In this document: positions 7,828-15,446 of the stretch, one piece after another
How the letters are laid out: each line of letters begins with the position of its first letter
Numbering within the stretch: the first letter of the stretch is position 1
Assembly (NCBI RefSeq): GCF_028736155.1
Contig: NZ_CP117879.1
Coordinates: forward strand, 4,526,001-4,590,000
Length of the DNA: 64,000 nucleotides
From: Flavobacterium sp. KACC 22763
GTDB taxonomy: Bacteria > Bacteroidota > Bacteroidia > Flavobacteriales > Flavobacteriaceae
Direction: 5' to 3'
Notes under the pieces: model-generated
What the model was told of the DNA's origin: nothing
Databases searched by the model: none
Seen by the model: only the letters and a program-made list of their open reading frames with translations
Translations under genes and position numbers: made by a program

Positions 7828-8938
7828 ATGCTTTTACTTTTTTAGATTTTCTGTTTCTTCCAAACCAAATTATAAATCCGCTGATAGGTAGCGCGGCGGC
7901 AATTAAACTCACAGTAAAAGCTATTATTTTTCCAGGAAGATCTAAAACTTGTCCGGTATGTATTCCGTAATTCATTTCGACAACTTGTAGTCCTAGACTT
8001 TTTTTGTCAAAAGTCTGGCTTTGGATTAATTTTCCGCTTGACGGATGAAAATAATAATTGCTCTGCTGATCATAGCGTAATGTATGTGGATAAGCGCCTG
8101 TGCTGACAATATCGCCTTTTTTCTGCGGAATCATTATAAAAAACATTTCTGCTTTTGGCTGCAATTGCTGAGTTTGAACAAATGCTTTGTCAATTGCTGT
8201 AACCGAATTTACTTTGAATGTGGTGGTATCAATTACTGGAGTTTTTGTTTCAACTGCTTTGTCTCCTCCAAAGTTAAAGGATTTATAAATTCCGTCACCA
8301 ACCCATTCATAGGTAAAAGTAAGTCCGGTAATAGCTAAAATTAAGGCTATTATTGAGATGTAAAATCCAGTAGTATTATGCCAGTCGTAATTAACGCGTC
8401 GCCATTTTGCCGACCATTTTATAGTGAAACTTCTTTTAATGTCACTCTTTCGTTTTGGCCACCATTGTATGACTCCTGAAATAAGCAATAAAATAAAAAT
8501 GATCGTCGCTCCGCCAATAATATGCTTTCCGATATAATCGGGTAGAAGCAGATATAGGTGAATGTATTCTACAATAATGAAAAAGTCGGTTTCTGGATTT
8601 TCAGATTTCAGATATTCTCCAGTATACGGATTAAAATATAAGTAGAGATTTCCAGCGTCTGAATAAGTGTAAACAATTGCCGATCTATTTTTTCCATAAT
8701 AAGCGATCATACTGGCTTTGTTTGCAGGAACAGCTTCTTTTGCTTTTTCCTGCAGCTCAGATGGCGATAGAAAAGGTTTGTTTTGAGGTTCAACCAAACG
8801 CCATTCTTTTCTGGTAATGTCTTTTATTTCATCATGAAAGCAGAAAATACAACCCGTAATACAGACTATAAAAACGATAAGCCCAGAAATTAATCCGAGC
8901 CATTTGTGTATAAAACGTATTTTGGTTTTGAATCCCAT
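7826..8938 (-). CDS. PepSY-associated membrane protein (four-helix, iron-uptake type)
   Basis: This 370-residue inner-membrane protein has the PepSY-TM layout: an N-terminal helix (HKWLGLISGLIVFIVCITGC, residues 11-30), a periplasmic loop with a PepSY domain, central helices near 140-160 and 190-215, and a C-terminal helix (about 335-358). Conserved His residues (His11, the HLYLLLP segment, YDWHNTTG, and YGIHTGQVLDLPG) fit the PiuB-like family, some members of which reduce ferric siderophores in the periplasm. It lies at the end of a TonB receptor locus, separated from the second PepSY gene by a 28-bp inverted repeat, so it may have its own promoter. Confidence 0.88.
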   Translation of the reverse strand: MGFKTKIRFIHKWLGLISGLIVFIVCITGCIFCFHDEIKDITRKEWRLVEPQNKPFLSPSELQEKAKEAVPANKASMIAYYGKNRSAIVYTYSDAGNLYLYFNPYTGEYLKSENPETDFFIIVEYIHLYLLLPDYIGKHIIGGATIIFILLLISGVIQWWPKRKSDIKRSFTIKWSAKWRRVNYDWHNTTGFYISIIALILAITGLTFTYEWVGDGIYKSFNFGGDKAVETKTPVIDTTTFKVNSVTAIDKAFVQTQQLQPKAEMFFIMIPQKKGDIVSTGAYPHTLRYDQQSNYYFHPSSGKLIQSQTFDKKSLGLQVVEMNYGIHTGQVLDLPGKIIAFTVSLIAAALPISGFIIWFGRNRKSKKVKA

Positions 8939-9033
8939 TTTTTGATTAAAAGCGTAAAAGTATGCTCAAAATCTATATAGGGCAAATATTTCGAAAGTAT
9001 TTTGTTTATAGGGTAAAGTATTGGTCAAAGAAA

Positions 9034-9106
9034 AATCTCGCAAAGTCGCGAAGTTGCAAAGTTTTATTTTGAATACTTCTTTGCGACTTCGCGACTTTGC
9101 GAGATT
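9034..9106. repeat. 28-bp inverted repeat (TCGCAAAGTCGCGAAG type)
   Basis: Arm 9034-9061 pairs with arm 9079-9106 with one mismatch in 28, around a 17-base loop. It lies between two PepSY genes on the same strand. The arms consist of short variations on CGCAAAG/CGCGAAG. I see nothing else in the 8939-9131 gap. Confidence 0.85.
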
Positions 9107-9131
9107 AAATGTTCTTTGAAAAAAAACTTAA

Positions 9132-10682
9132 TTAAGCAACCGCTTTTTTAGGTTTTAAATGATAGGCAACGTATAATGAAATTGATGCCAAGAAAATCCA
9201 GAAAACATCTATAAAGAAAATTTGAAATTTGTTTTGCATAAAAGAATTCCAAAACCAATTTCCAGAAACGATTCCGTTTGCAACTGGAATCAGGAATCCT
9301 AAAATACTTCCTGAAATCAGGCAGAACTTGTTGGTGAAAGCATCATCCTTTTTAATGATAAAGAAGACGGTAAGAATTAGCCAGCCTCCAAAATAAAGCG
9401 CATACAGATTGGACTGACTTAAAGGGTAGAAAATTTTACTTCCTATAAAAGCCAAAGCTGTAATTGGATACATGCTTAAACAAATCGCTAAGTAAATACG
9501 AACAACAGCAGCGTTGAAGCGTCTTTTCTTTTCTGGCATATTGTTTTTTTGTCGGGCAACAAGCCAAATCATAACTCCAGAAATAATGACAAAACAAGTT
9601 ATAATTCCTAAAATGAAGCTTACAATTTTTAAAGCATATCCGCCATAATCGCCAAAATGTATTCTGTATAAAACATTTTTTACGACATCTAAATAACTCG
9701 TTTGTGCAATTGGGTCTTTTTTGGCAATTTCTTTTCCATCAGCAACTCTGTAAACTACTTTTCCAATTCCGGTAAATTTTTTGTGGCTTAAAAGTTCACC
9801 CTCAACCAAAACATGCATATTAGCATCGCCGTAATTTTGGATAAAAACACGGGTAATTTCAAAATCGGCCCAGTTCTTTTTGGTTTTTGCAACCAGTTCG
9901 TTAATGTTAAATGGATTTGCCAGTTTTTTATTTTCAAACTTATAATCTGGATCAGTATATTCCAGTTCTTTGTATAATTTATCTTGATCTCCCTTATATA
10001 AAGCCATTACAGCTGGAGCTACAATTAAAAGCTTAATCATAAAAAATGCTCCTGTAACCGCGTATACAAATTGAAATGGCAAACCAATCATTCCTAATGC
10101 TGTATGCGCATCTGTCCAAAGTGTTTTTAATTTTTCTTTCGGACGAAACATGTAAAAGTTAGAAACGATTTTATTCCAGTGCAGGAGAACTCCCGTTATG
10201 ATGGCGAATAAAAAGAACAAAGCTGTAAATCCTGCCAAATAATATCCTGCAGGATATGGAATTTGTGCGAGAAAGTGAAGACGGTATAAAAGTTCACCTA
10301 ATGAATAAGATTCTTCATAAGTGTAGCTCTTGTAATTTTTATTGTCCAAATAAAAAAACTCTCCAGCTTGCTGTTTTTTTGGAGCCAAGGTGTCTTTGGT
10401 TCCTTCCATGTAAACGGCAACTCTATTTTCTACAGACGGTTTAGAAATGGTAAGATTTCTTCCATGCAATACATATTTTTTGTCAAGATGCTGCAGTGCA
10501 TTATTGTAATCTAATTGAATTTCTCTTGTGATTGCTGTAGATTCATTTCTTTCCCAATTGATGATTTCATCTCTAAAAAAAGAAAAAGATCCAGCGAAGA
10601 AAATTACAAAAAGAACTACACTGATAACGATTCCGCTGACAGTATGCGTGTGAAAATAGATATTGTAATGACGGTTATTCAT
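9132..10682 (-). CDS. PepSY-associated membrane protein (long form)
   Basis: This 516-residue inner-membrane protein begins with HTHTVSGIVISVVLFVIFF (helix 1) and has the PepSY-TM core: a periplasmic PepSY region, TM helices near 140-170 and 200-230, a second PepSY-like loop (about 250-340) and helix FILGIITCFVIISGVMIW near 360. Three to four further helices at the C-terminus extend it beyond the 370-residue neighbour. DAHTALGMIGLPFQF and YRIHFGDYGGY supply the conserved His residues. It starts 5 bp after the 99-residue membrane protein gene, so the two are probably co-transcribed. The likely role is reductive iron release after TonB-dependent uptake, inferred from context. Confidence 0.88.
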   Translation of the reverse strand: MNNRHYNIYFHTHTVSGIVISVVLFVIFFAGSFSFFRDEIINWERNESTAITREIQLDYNNALQHLDKKYVLHGRNLTISKPSVENRVAVYMEGTKDTLAPKKQQAGEFFYLDNKNYKSYTYEESYSLGELLYRLHFLAQIPYPAGYYLAGFTALFFLFAIITGVLLHWNKIVSNFYMFRPKEKLKTLWTDAHTALGMIGLPFQFVYAVTGAFFMIKLLIVAPAVMALYKGDQDKLYKELEYTDPDYKFENKKLANPFNINELVAKTKKNWADFEITRVFIQNYGDANMHVLVEGELLSHKKFTGIGKVVYRVADGKEIAKKDPIAQTSYLDVVKNVLYRIHFGDYGGYALKIVSFILGIITCFVIISGVMIWLVARQKNNMPEKKRRFNAAVVRIYLAICLSMYPITALAFIGSKIFYPLSQSNLYALYFGGWLILTVFFIIKKDDAFTNKFCLISGSILGFLIPVANGIVSGNWFWNSFMQNKFQIFFIDVFWIFLASISLYVAYHLKPKKAVA

Positions 10683-10687
10683 AAATA

Positions 10688-10987
10688 TTATTGTGCCGTA
10701 TTATAGGTTTGACCTAGATAAATGAAAAGACAAAAAAGTAGAGACAGCAGAATGTAAATTCCCCAAATTTTCCAGCCGCTTTTGGCTAAAAAAGCAATAA
10801 TCATTAAGGCTACCCAAAGAATAAAACCGCTGAAAGCCATTGTGATTAAGATATCTTTTCGGCTAAACCAAGCCGCTAAAGCCAGATGAAAAGTAACAGA
10901 AACAAAGTATCCGCCTAAAATTGCAGCAGTAATTTTGGAAAAACGAGGCCAAAAAGAAGGATTTAGATATTTTGGATTTGCTGGCAT
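10688..10987 (-). CDS. Small membrane protein of the PepSY cluster (DUF3649-like)
   Basis: This 99-residue protein has three to four hydrophobic helices (about 18-38, 45-65, 72-92). In proteobacterial iron loci a DUF3649 protein, a DUF3325 protein and a PepSY protein follow a TonB receptor; size, topology and order fit that trio here. I assign the family from position and length rather than a diagnostic motif. It is 20 bp downstream of the 112-residue gene and 5 bp upstream of the long PepSY gene. Confidence 0.75.
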   Translation of the reverse strand: MPANPKYLNPSFWPRFSKITAAILGGYFVSVTFHLALAAWFSRKDILITMAFSGFILWVALMIIAFLAKSGWKIWGIYILLSLLFCLFIYLGQTYNTAQ

Positions 10988-11007
10988 ATTATAATTTAAA
11001 TTGGATT

Positions 11008-11346
11008 TTAGTTGTAATAAATTTCAGTTACAGCAACAAAAAGCAGCAAAGCCAAAAGTAGTTTGCTATTTATTTTTTTTAAAGGAGTTAGGATAATGAT
11101 TAAGCTTCCCACAGTCATCAGCTGAATGAAAAACATCAAGGTGCCACAGCCTAAAGATTGTGTGAAAAGCCACATTGCGTAAGCAGAAAGCAAAAGCATT
11201 AATCCGATGATTTTAGTTTGTTTTGGATTTTTCTGCATCCATTTTTCAAACCCCAAATCATACGACAACACTGCTCTTTTCGAAGTATAATACAGTGTAT
11301 AAAAAGCTAAGAAAACGATAAGACTGGCAATTGTAATCATAATCAA
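11008..11346 (-). CDS. Small membrane protein of the PepSY cluster (DUF3325-like)
   Basis: This 112-residue protein has helices at about 4-22, 45-65, 70-88 and 93-110 and a positively charged first loop (YTSKRAVLS). It fits the DUF3325 family that accompanies siderophore receptors and PepSY reductases. It is the first gene after the terminator at 11356-11386 that follows the receptor gene, so its expression may depend on read-through. The start at 11346 reads MIMITIASL; the ATG two codons later is equally possible. Confidence 0.75.
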   Translation of the reverse strand: MIMITIASLIVFLAFYTLYYTSKRAVLSYDLGFEKWMQKNPKQTKIIGLMLLLSAYAMWLFTQSLGCGTLMFFIQLMTVGSLIIILTPLKKINSKLLLALLLFVAVTEIYYN

Positions 11347-11355
11347 TTAGAATTT

Positions 11356-11386
11356 AAAAAACACCTTCCGATTAAGGAAGGTGTTT
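11356..11386 (-). terminator. Hairpin terminator between TonB receptor and PepSY genes
   Basis: A perfect 11-bp stem AAACACCTTCC / GGAAGGTGTTT with a six-base loop is followed on the minus strand by T residues. It probably lowers transcription of the downstream membrane genes relative to the receptor. Confidence 0.85.
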
Positions 11387-11397
11387 TTGTTGTTTTA

Positions 11398-13887
11398 TTA
11401 GAATCTATAAGCGAAACTAGCAGCAACGCTTCTCATGTTTCTTGGATGAATAGTTGACCATCCATCGTAAGTGTCAACATTTGCTATGTTGTCTAGTTTA
11501 AGTGTCAATGTATATTTTTCTGTTCCGTAGAAAATTGATGAATTTAAAACAGTGTAAGAAGGTATAGTAAACTGACCTGTAATTGTTCTGTTCATGATTA
11601 GGTTTTTGTCAGCATAGTTTCCTCCAAAACCTAAACCAAATCCTTGTAAATCTCCTTCTAAGAATTTATAGCTTGCCCAGAAGTTTGCTGAGTTTCTTGG
11701 TCCAGAGCTTTCTGGTCTGTGTCCTACGAAATCAGGATCTCCTGCGTTTAAGATTGCATCTACATAGCTATAGCCTGCTACAATGTTTAAACCAGGAACT
11801 GGACTTGCCACGATTTCTGCTTCAAAACCTTTGTTTCTTTGAGCACCGTTTTGGTAAGATGTCTGAGTGTTAACAGAACCACTAGTTCCGTATACGGTAT
11901 ATACCTGATCTTTTACCTGAATGTCATAGTAGCTAAAAGTTGCGTAAACTTTATCTTTAAGAACATTTAATTTAGTTCCAATTTCAAATTGGTTAGCATG
12001 CTCTGGTTTGAAAGTTCTTGGACTAGAACTTCCGTCAGGTAAAATATCGCTTGTTGGAGCAGAGTTGGCAAAACCATCCATGTAGTTTGCAAAAATCGAA
12101 ACCTTATCAATAATTGGCTGGTAAACTAAACCAAATTTTGGAGAAAAGGCAGTTTGGTTATAATCATCATCACTGGTAGTTACGTCTCCAGCTGTCATAA
12201 AACGATCTACACGTAAACTTCCCATTGCAGATAATGAAGGAGTAATATTAATAACATCAGAAACATAAGCGCTAAAAACTTCTTGTTTAGTTTTGTTGTT
12301 ATTTGCAGCAGCTTCGGCCAAAAGTTTGTCTGAACCGGCTTTTGTTAAATTACCATTATCTCCATCTGTAACATATTTTTTTGGATCTGTAATACCAAAT
12401 ACATATTGGTTAACAGTTGCTAAATCCATGTTTCCGATATATACATTTCCATTTCTTACATATCCAGATCCATTATCGATTTGTCCTCTGTTGAAGTAAT
12501 CTAAACCGGCAACAATACGATTTCTTAAACTTCCGATTCTGAAATCTCCAATGAAGTTTTGTTGGATATCTGTAGTTAAAGTTGTAGAGTTTTGATAGTT
12601 CATAGAACGTCCTAAAACAATTCCTTCGGTGATTTGAGGAATTGATTTTGTTCCTTCATATAAATAAGTATAATATCCTTCTGATTTTGATGAACCTCTA
12701 GAAATTACTGTCTGAGAAGTCCATTGATCAGAAATTTTATAGTTCATTTGTCCTTGAAGACTATAAGAAGGTGTCTGAATTGCAAGTTCGTTACTTGTAT
12801 ATGAACGTTTGTTATCATAACCTAATTCGTCAATATTGTGAACTCTTAATGGAGCAGCTCTATCTAAGAAAAGCATCGTTGGGTTAGTCGCTTCGTTTTT
12901 CATGAATTCAGTATTGATGAAAAATGAAAGTCTGTCATTTACTTCATAAGACAATGAAGGAGCAAAGAAGAAAGATTTTCTGTATCCAGCATCTTGAAAG
13001 CTGTTTTCGCTGTGGTAAGCAGTGTTAAGACGGAAGTTAATTTTGTGTTCTTCGTCTAATGGAGTATTTACATCAGCAGTAACACGGTTTAATCCGTAGC
13101 TTCCTGCCGTATAAGTCACTTCTCCGCCAAAACGGTCATAAGGTTTTTTGGTAGTCATATTGATTAAACCACCATAAGAAATAAGGCTGCTTCCAAATAA
13201 AGTTCCAGAAGGTCCTTTTATTACTTCAATTTTATCGATGTTTGCAGGATCTAAACTTCCGTTTGTTAAACCTGGCAAACCGTTAATCATAGTTGGCTGT
13301 ACAGCAAATCCTCGTAAAGAGAAATATCCTGCTCCATCGCCTCCACGACCTGTAGAAGCCCATAACGGATTTAATCCTGGAGCATTTTTAAGCGCATCAT
13401 CAAGGTTTGTAACGACTTGCTCTTTTAAAAGCTCGCTTGTAATGGTAGTATATACTTGTGGGTTTTCAAGATTTTTAAGCGGTAATCTTGATACTTGCTG
13501 TGTTTCTTTGCGTGCCAGAGGATTTTTTCTGCCGTTTCCGTTAATTACAATTTCGTTTAACTGCTCAGAGTTTGAGTTAATACTGAAATTTTCAATTAAT
13601 TCGTCTCCGCTGTTAAGAGTGATACTTTTTTCTTTAGATGTAAATCCAACTGCCGAAACTCTAATAATATAAGTTCCCGGTTTAAGGTTCTTTATTTCAT
13701 AATTCCCTTTAGTATCTGTGTTTGTTCCGATTTTTGTTCCTTTTAAAGCAACAGAAATGTTATCTGCTGTTCCACTATCCGAACTAATCTGACCTTTTAT
13801 TGTCGCTTTCTCCTGTGCCAAAACAGATGTTCCCGTAAGTAGAACAAAGCATAAAGTTAATAGCGAAATCGTAAATTTTAATTTCAT
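11398..13887 (-). CDS. TonB-dependent siderophore receptor
   Basis: This is an 829-residue outer-membrane receptor for ferric siderophore uptake. A signal peptide ends at SVLAQ (about 25). A carboxypeptidase regulatory-like beta-sandwich (about 27-110, with GNYEIKNLKPGTYIIRVSA) typical of Bacteroidota precedes the plug (about 125-245, with SLRGFAVQPTMINGLPGL and VIKGPSGTLFG). A 22-strand barrel follows and ends in a terminal Phe (FAYRF). The plug phrasing resembles FecA/FhuE-type TonB siderophore receptors; the exact ligand cannot be told. A well-formed promoter lies at 13915-13945 and is framed by an inverted repeat that may be an iron-responsive operator. Confidence 0.94.
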   Translation of the reverse strand: MKLKFTISLLTLCFVLLTGTSVLAQEKATIKGQISSDSGTADNISVALKGTKIGTNTDTKGNYEIKNLKPGTYIIRVSAVGFTSKEKSITLNSGDELIENFSINSNSEQLNEIVINGNGRKNPLARKETQQVSRLPLKNLENPQVYTTITSELLKEQVVTNLDDALKNAPGLNPLWASTGRGGDGAGYFSLRGFAVQPTMINGLPGLTNGSLDPANIDKIEVIKGPSGTLFGSSLISYGGLINMTTKKPYDRFGGEVTYTAGSYGLNRVTADVNTPLDEEHKINFRLNTAYHSENSFQDAGYRKSFFFAPSLSYEVNDRLSFFINTEFMKNEATNPTMLFLDRAAPLRVHNIDELGYDNKRSYTSNELAIQTPSYSLQGQMNYKISDQWTSQTVISRGSSKSEGYYTYLYEGTKSIPQITEGIVLGRSMNYQNSTTLTTDIQQNFIGDFRIGSLRNRIVAGLDYFNRGQIDNGSGYVRNGNVYIGNMDLATVNQYVFGITDPKKYVTDGDNGNLTKAGSDKLLAEAAANNNKTKQEVFSAYVSDVINITPSLSAMGSLRVDRFMTAGDVTTSDDDYNQTAFSPKFGLVYQPIIDKVSIFANYMDGFANSAPTSDILPDGSSSPRTFKPEHANQFEIGTKLNVLKDKVYATFSYYDIQVKDQVYTVYGTSGSVNTQTSYQNGAQRNKGFEAEIVASPVPGLNIVAGYSYVDAILNAGDPDFVGHRPESSGPRNSANFWASYKFLEGDLQGFGLGFGGNYADKNLIMNRTITGQFTIPSYTVLNSSIFYGTEKYTLTLKLDNIANVDTYDGWSTIHPRNMRSVAASFAYRF

Positions 13888-13889
13888 TT

Positions 13890-13969
13890 TTATTTAGAAT
13901 TAATTTTGATAGTGCAAATTTAACTGCTGGAGAGCAATCAGGCAAGTTGTTTTTATTTATTCTAAATAA
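13890..13969. promoter_or_regulatory. Inverted box pair around the TonB receptor promoter (possible Fur-type operators)
   Basis: TTATTTAGAA (13890-13899) and its exact complement TTCTAAATAA (13960-13969) frame the receptor promoter at 13915-13945. One box falls in the leader just before the start codon, the other just upstream of the -33 element. Position, AT-richness and the iron-uptake gene make an iron regulator such as Fur the natural candidate; this is inference. Confidence 0.45.
13915..13945 (-). promoter_or_regulatory. Predicted promoter of the TonB receptor gene
   Basis: On the minus strand TTG (13945-13943) and TAAATTTG (13922-13915) are separated by 20 bp, a full match to the Bacteroidota consensus. 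Transcription would start near 13908, about 20 bp before the ATG at 13887. Confidence 0.7.
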
Positions 13970-14045
13970 ATTATTTTTTAAAGGTTAAAATTTTCATTAA
14001 TGCAAAAAATTAACATCTTAAGCTAATCTTAAGCTAATTTTAAGC

Positions 14046-14080
14046 AAAAAAAAGCCTGTTCTAATGAAAGAACAGGCTTT
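14046..14080 (-). terminator. Terminator of the sucAB operon
   Basis: The stem AAAGCCTGTTC / GAACAGGCTTT (11 bp, eight-base loop) has a long A run on its left, giving a T tail on the minus strand. Confidence 0.85.
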
Positions 14081-14105
14081 TGTATTGTCGAAAATTACTT
14101 AAAAA

Positions 14106-15350
14106 TTACAACTCTAAAGCACGTTTAGCGTCGCCATTCATTAATAATTCTAATGGGTTTTCTAAAGCTTCTTTTACAGCAACTAAGAAACCAACAGACT
14201 CACGTCCGTCGATAATTCTGTGATCATAAGAAAGAGCTACATACATCATTGGGTGAATTTCAACTTTTCCGTTTACAGCAATCGGACGCTCAATGATGTT
14301 GTGCATTCCTAAGATTCCTGATTGAGGAGGGTTGATGATTGGAGTAGATAACATACTTCCGAAAACACCACCGTTAGTGATTGTGAAAGTTCCTCCAGTC
14401 ATATCGTCAACTGTAATTTGACCATCACGAGCTCTTAAAGCCAATCTTTTGATTTCAGCTTCAATTCCACGGAAAGTTAAAAGTTCAGCGTTACGAACAA
14501 CAGGAACCATTAATCCTTTTGGTCCAGAAACTGCGATTGAGATATCAGCAAAATCGTAAGCGATTTTGTAGTCACCATCCATCATTGAGTTAACATCTGG
14601 GTATAATTGTAAAGCTCTTGTAACTGCTTTTGTAAAGAATGACATGAAACCTAAACCTAAACCACCATGTTTAGCTTTGAAAGCATCTTTGTATTCATTA
14701 CGAATTTGGTTGATTGGCGTCATGTTTACTTCGTTGAAAGTAGTAAGCATAGCAGTTTCATTTTTAGCTGAAACTAATCTTTCTGCTACTTTACGACGCA
14801 ACATTGATAATTTTGTACGCTCAGTTCCACGGCTTCCACCAGTTGGAGTTCCCATTGAAGGTACTGCGTTTACAGCATCATCTTTAGTAATTCTTCCGCC
14901 TTTACCAGTTCCTGATACAGAAGCTGGAGCAATATTTTTTTCGTCTAATATTTTTCTTGCTGCTGGAGATGGAGTTCCTGCTGCATAACTTGTAGCAGCT
15001 GGAGCTTGAACTGGCTCAGCTTTTGGAGCTTCTGCTTTTACTTCTGCCTTAGGAGCCTCAGCTTTTGGAGCTTCTGCCGCTGGTGCCGCTGGAGCACTTC
15101 CTGCTGGTTTAGCAGCATCTGTATCAATTAAACAAACTACAGCACCTACTGCAACTGTATCACCTTCTTCAGCTTTTAGTGTAATTACACCGCTCATTTC
15201 AGCAGGCAATTCAAGAGTAGCTTTATCTGAATCAACTTCAGCAATAGCCTGATCTTTCTCTACATAATCTCCGTCTTTTACTAACCAAGTTGCAATTTCA
15301 ACTTCTTTTATTGATTCCCCTGGTGATGGGACTTTCATTTCTAAAATCAT
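14106..15350 (-). CDS. sucB: Dihydrolipoyllysine-residue succinyltransferase (E2 of 2-oxoglutarate dehydrogenase)
   Basis: This is the E2 core of the 2-oxoglutarate dehydrogenase complex, which moves the succinyl group from E1 to CoA. The 414-residue protein has a lipoyl domain (Lys43 in DSDKATLE), an Ala/Pro/Lys-rich linker (about 77-125), a peripheral subunit-binding domain ([14 protein letters not shown], about 130-165) and the catalytic domain with SYDHRIIDG (His377, Asp381). The frame continues upstream to a TTG inside the TTTCAAG repeat; the ATG at 15350, directly before the lipoyl domain, is the better start. It follows sucA by about 96 bp. Confidence 0.95.
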   Translation of the reverse strand: MILEMKVPSPGESIKEVEIATWLVKDGDYVEKDQAIAEVDSDKATLELPAEMSGVITLKAEEGDTVAVGAVVCLIDTDAAKPAGSAPAAPAAEAPKAEAPKAEVKAEAPKAEPVQAPAATSYAAGTPSPAARKILDEKNIAPASVSGTGKGGRITKDDAVNAVPSMGTPTGGSRGTERTKLSMLRRKVAERLVSAKNETAMLTTFNEVNMTPINQIRNEYKDAFKAKHGGLGLGFMSFFTKAVTRALQLYPDVNSMMDGDYKIAYDFADISIAVSGPKGLMVPVVRNAELLTFRGIEAEIKRLALRARDGQITVDDMTGGTFTITNGGVFGSMLSTPIINPPQSGILGMHNIIERPIAVNGKVEIHPMMYVALSYDHRIIDGRESVGFLVAVKEALENPLELLMNGDAKRALEL

Positions 15351-15375
15351 CTTGTTTTTGTTTAAGGTTTTTATG

Positions 15376-15433
15376 GTTTCAAGTTTCAAGTTTCAAGTTG
15401 TTGCACTTGAAACCGAAACATGAAACTTGAAAC
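15376..15433. repeat. GTTTCAAG repeat with inverted arm, sucA-sucB gap
   Basis: Three direct copies of GTTTCAA (from 15376) face GAAACTTGAAAC at 15421-15433; the outer 13 bp (15376-15388 and 15421-15433) pair perfectly. Like the nuoA-nuoB element, it sits between two co-oriented genes of one operon. Confidence 0.8.
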
Positions 15434-15446
15434 AATTATTTTTTAA

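Noticed and set aside
13238..13672. A 144-codon open frame on the plus strand inside the TonB receptor gene
   Set aside because: It is antisense to conserved plug-domain coding sequence, and its cysteine/proline-rich product looks like a reverse-strand shadow.
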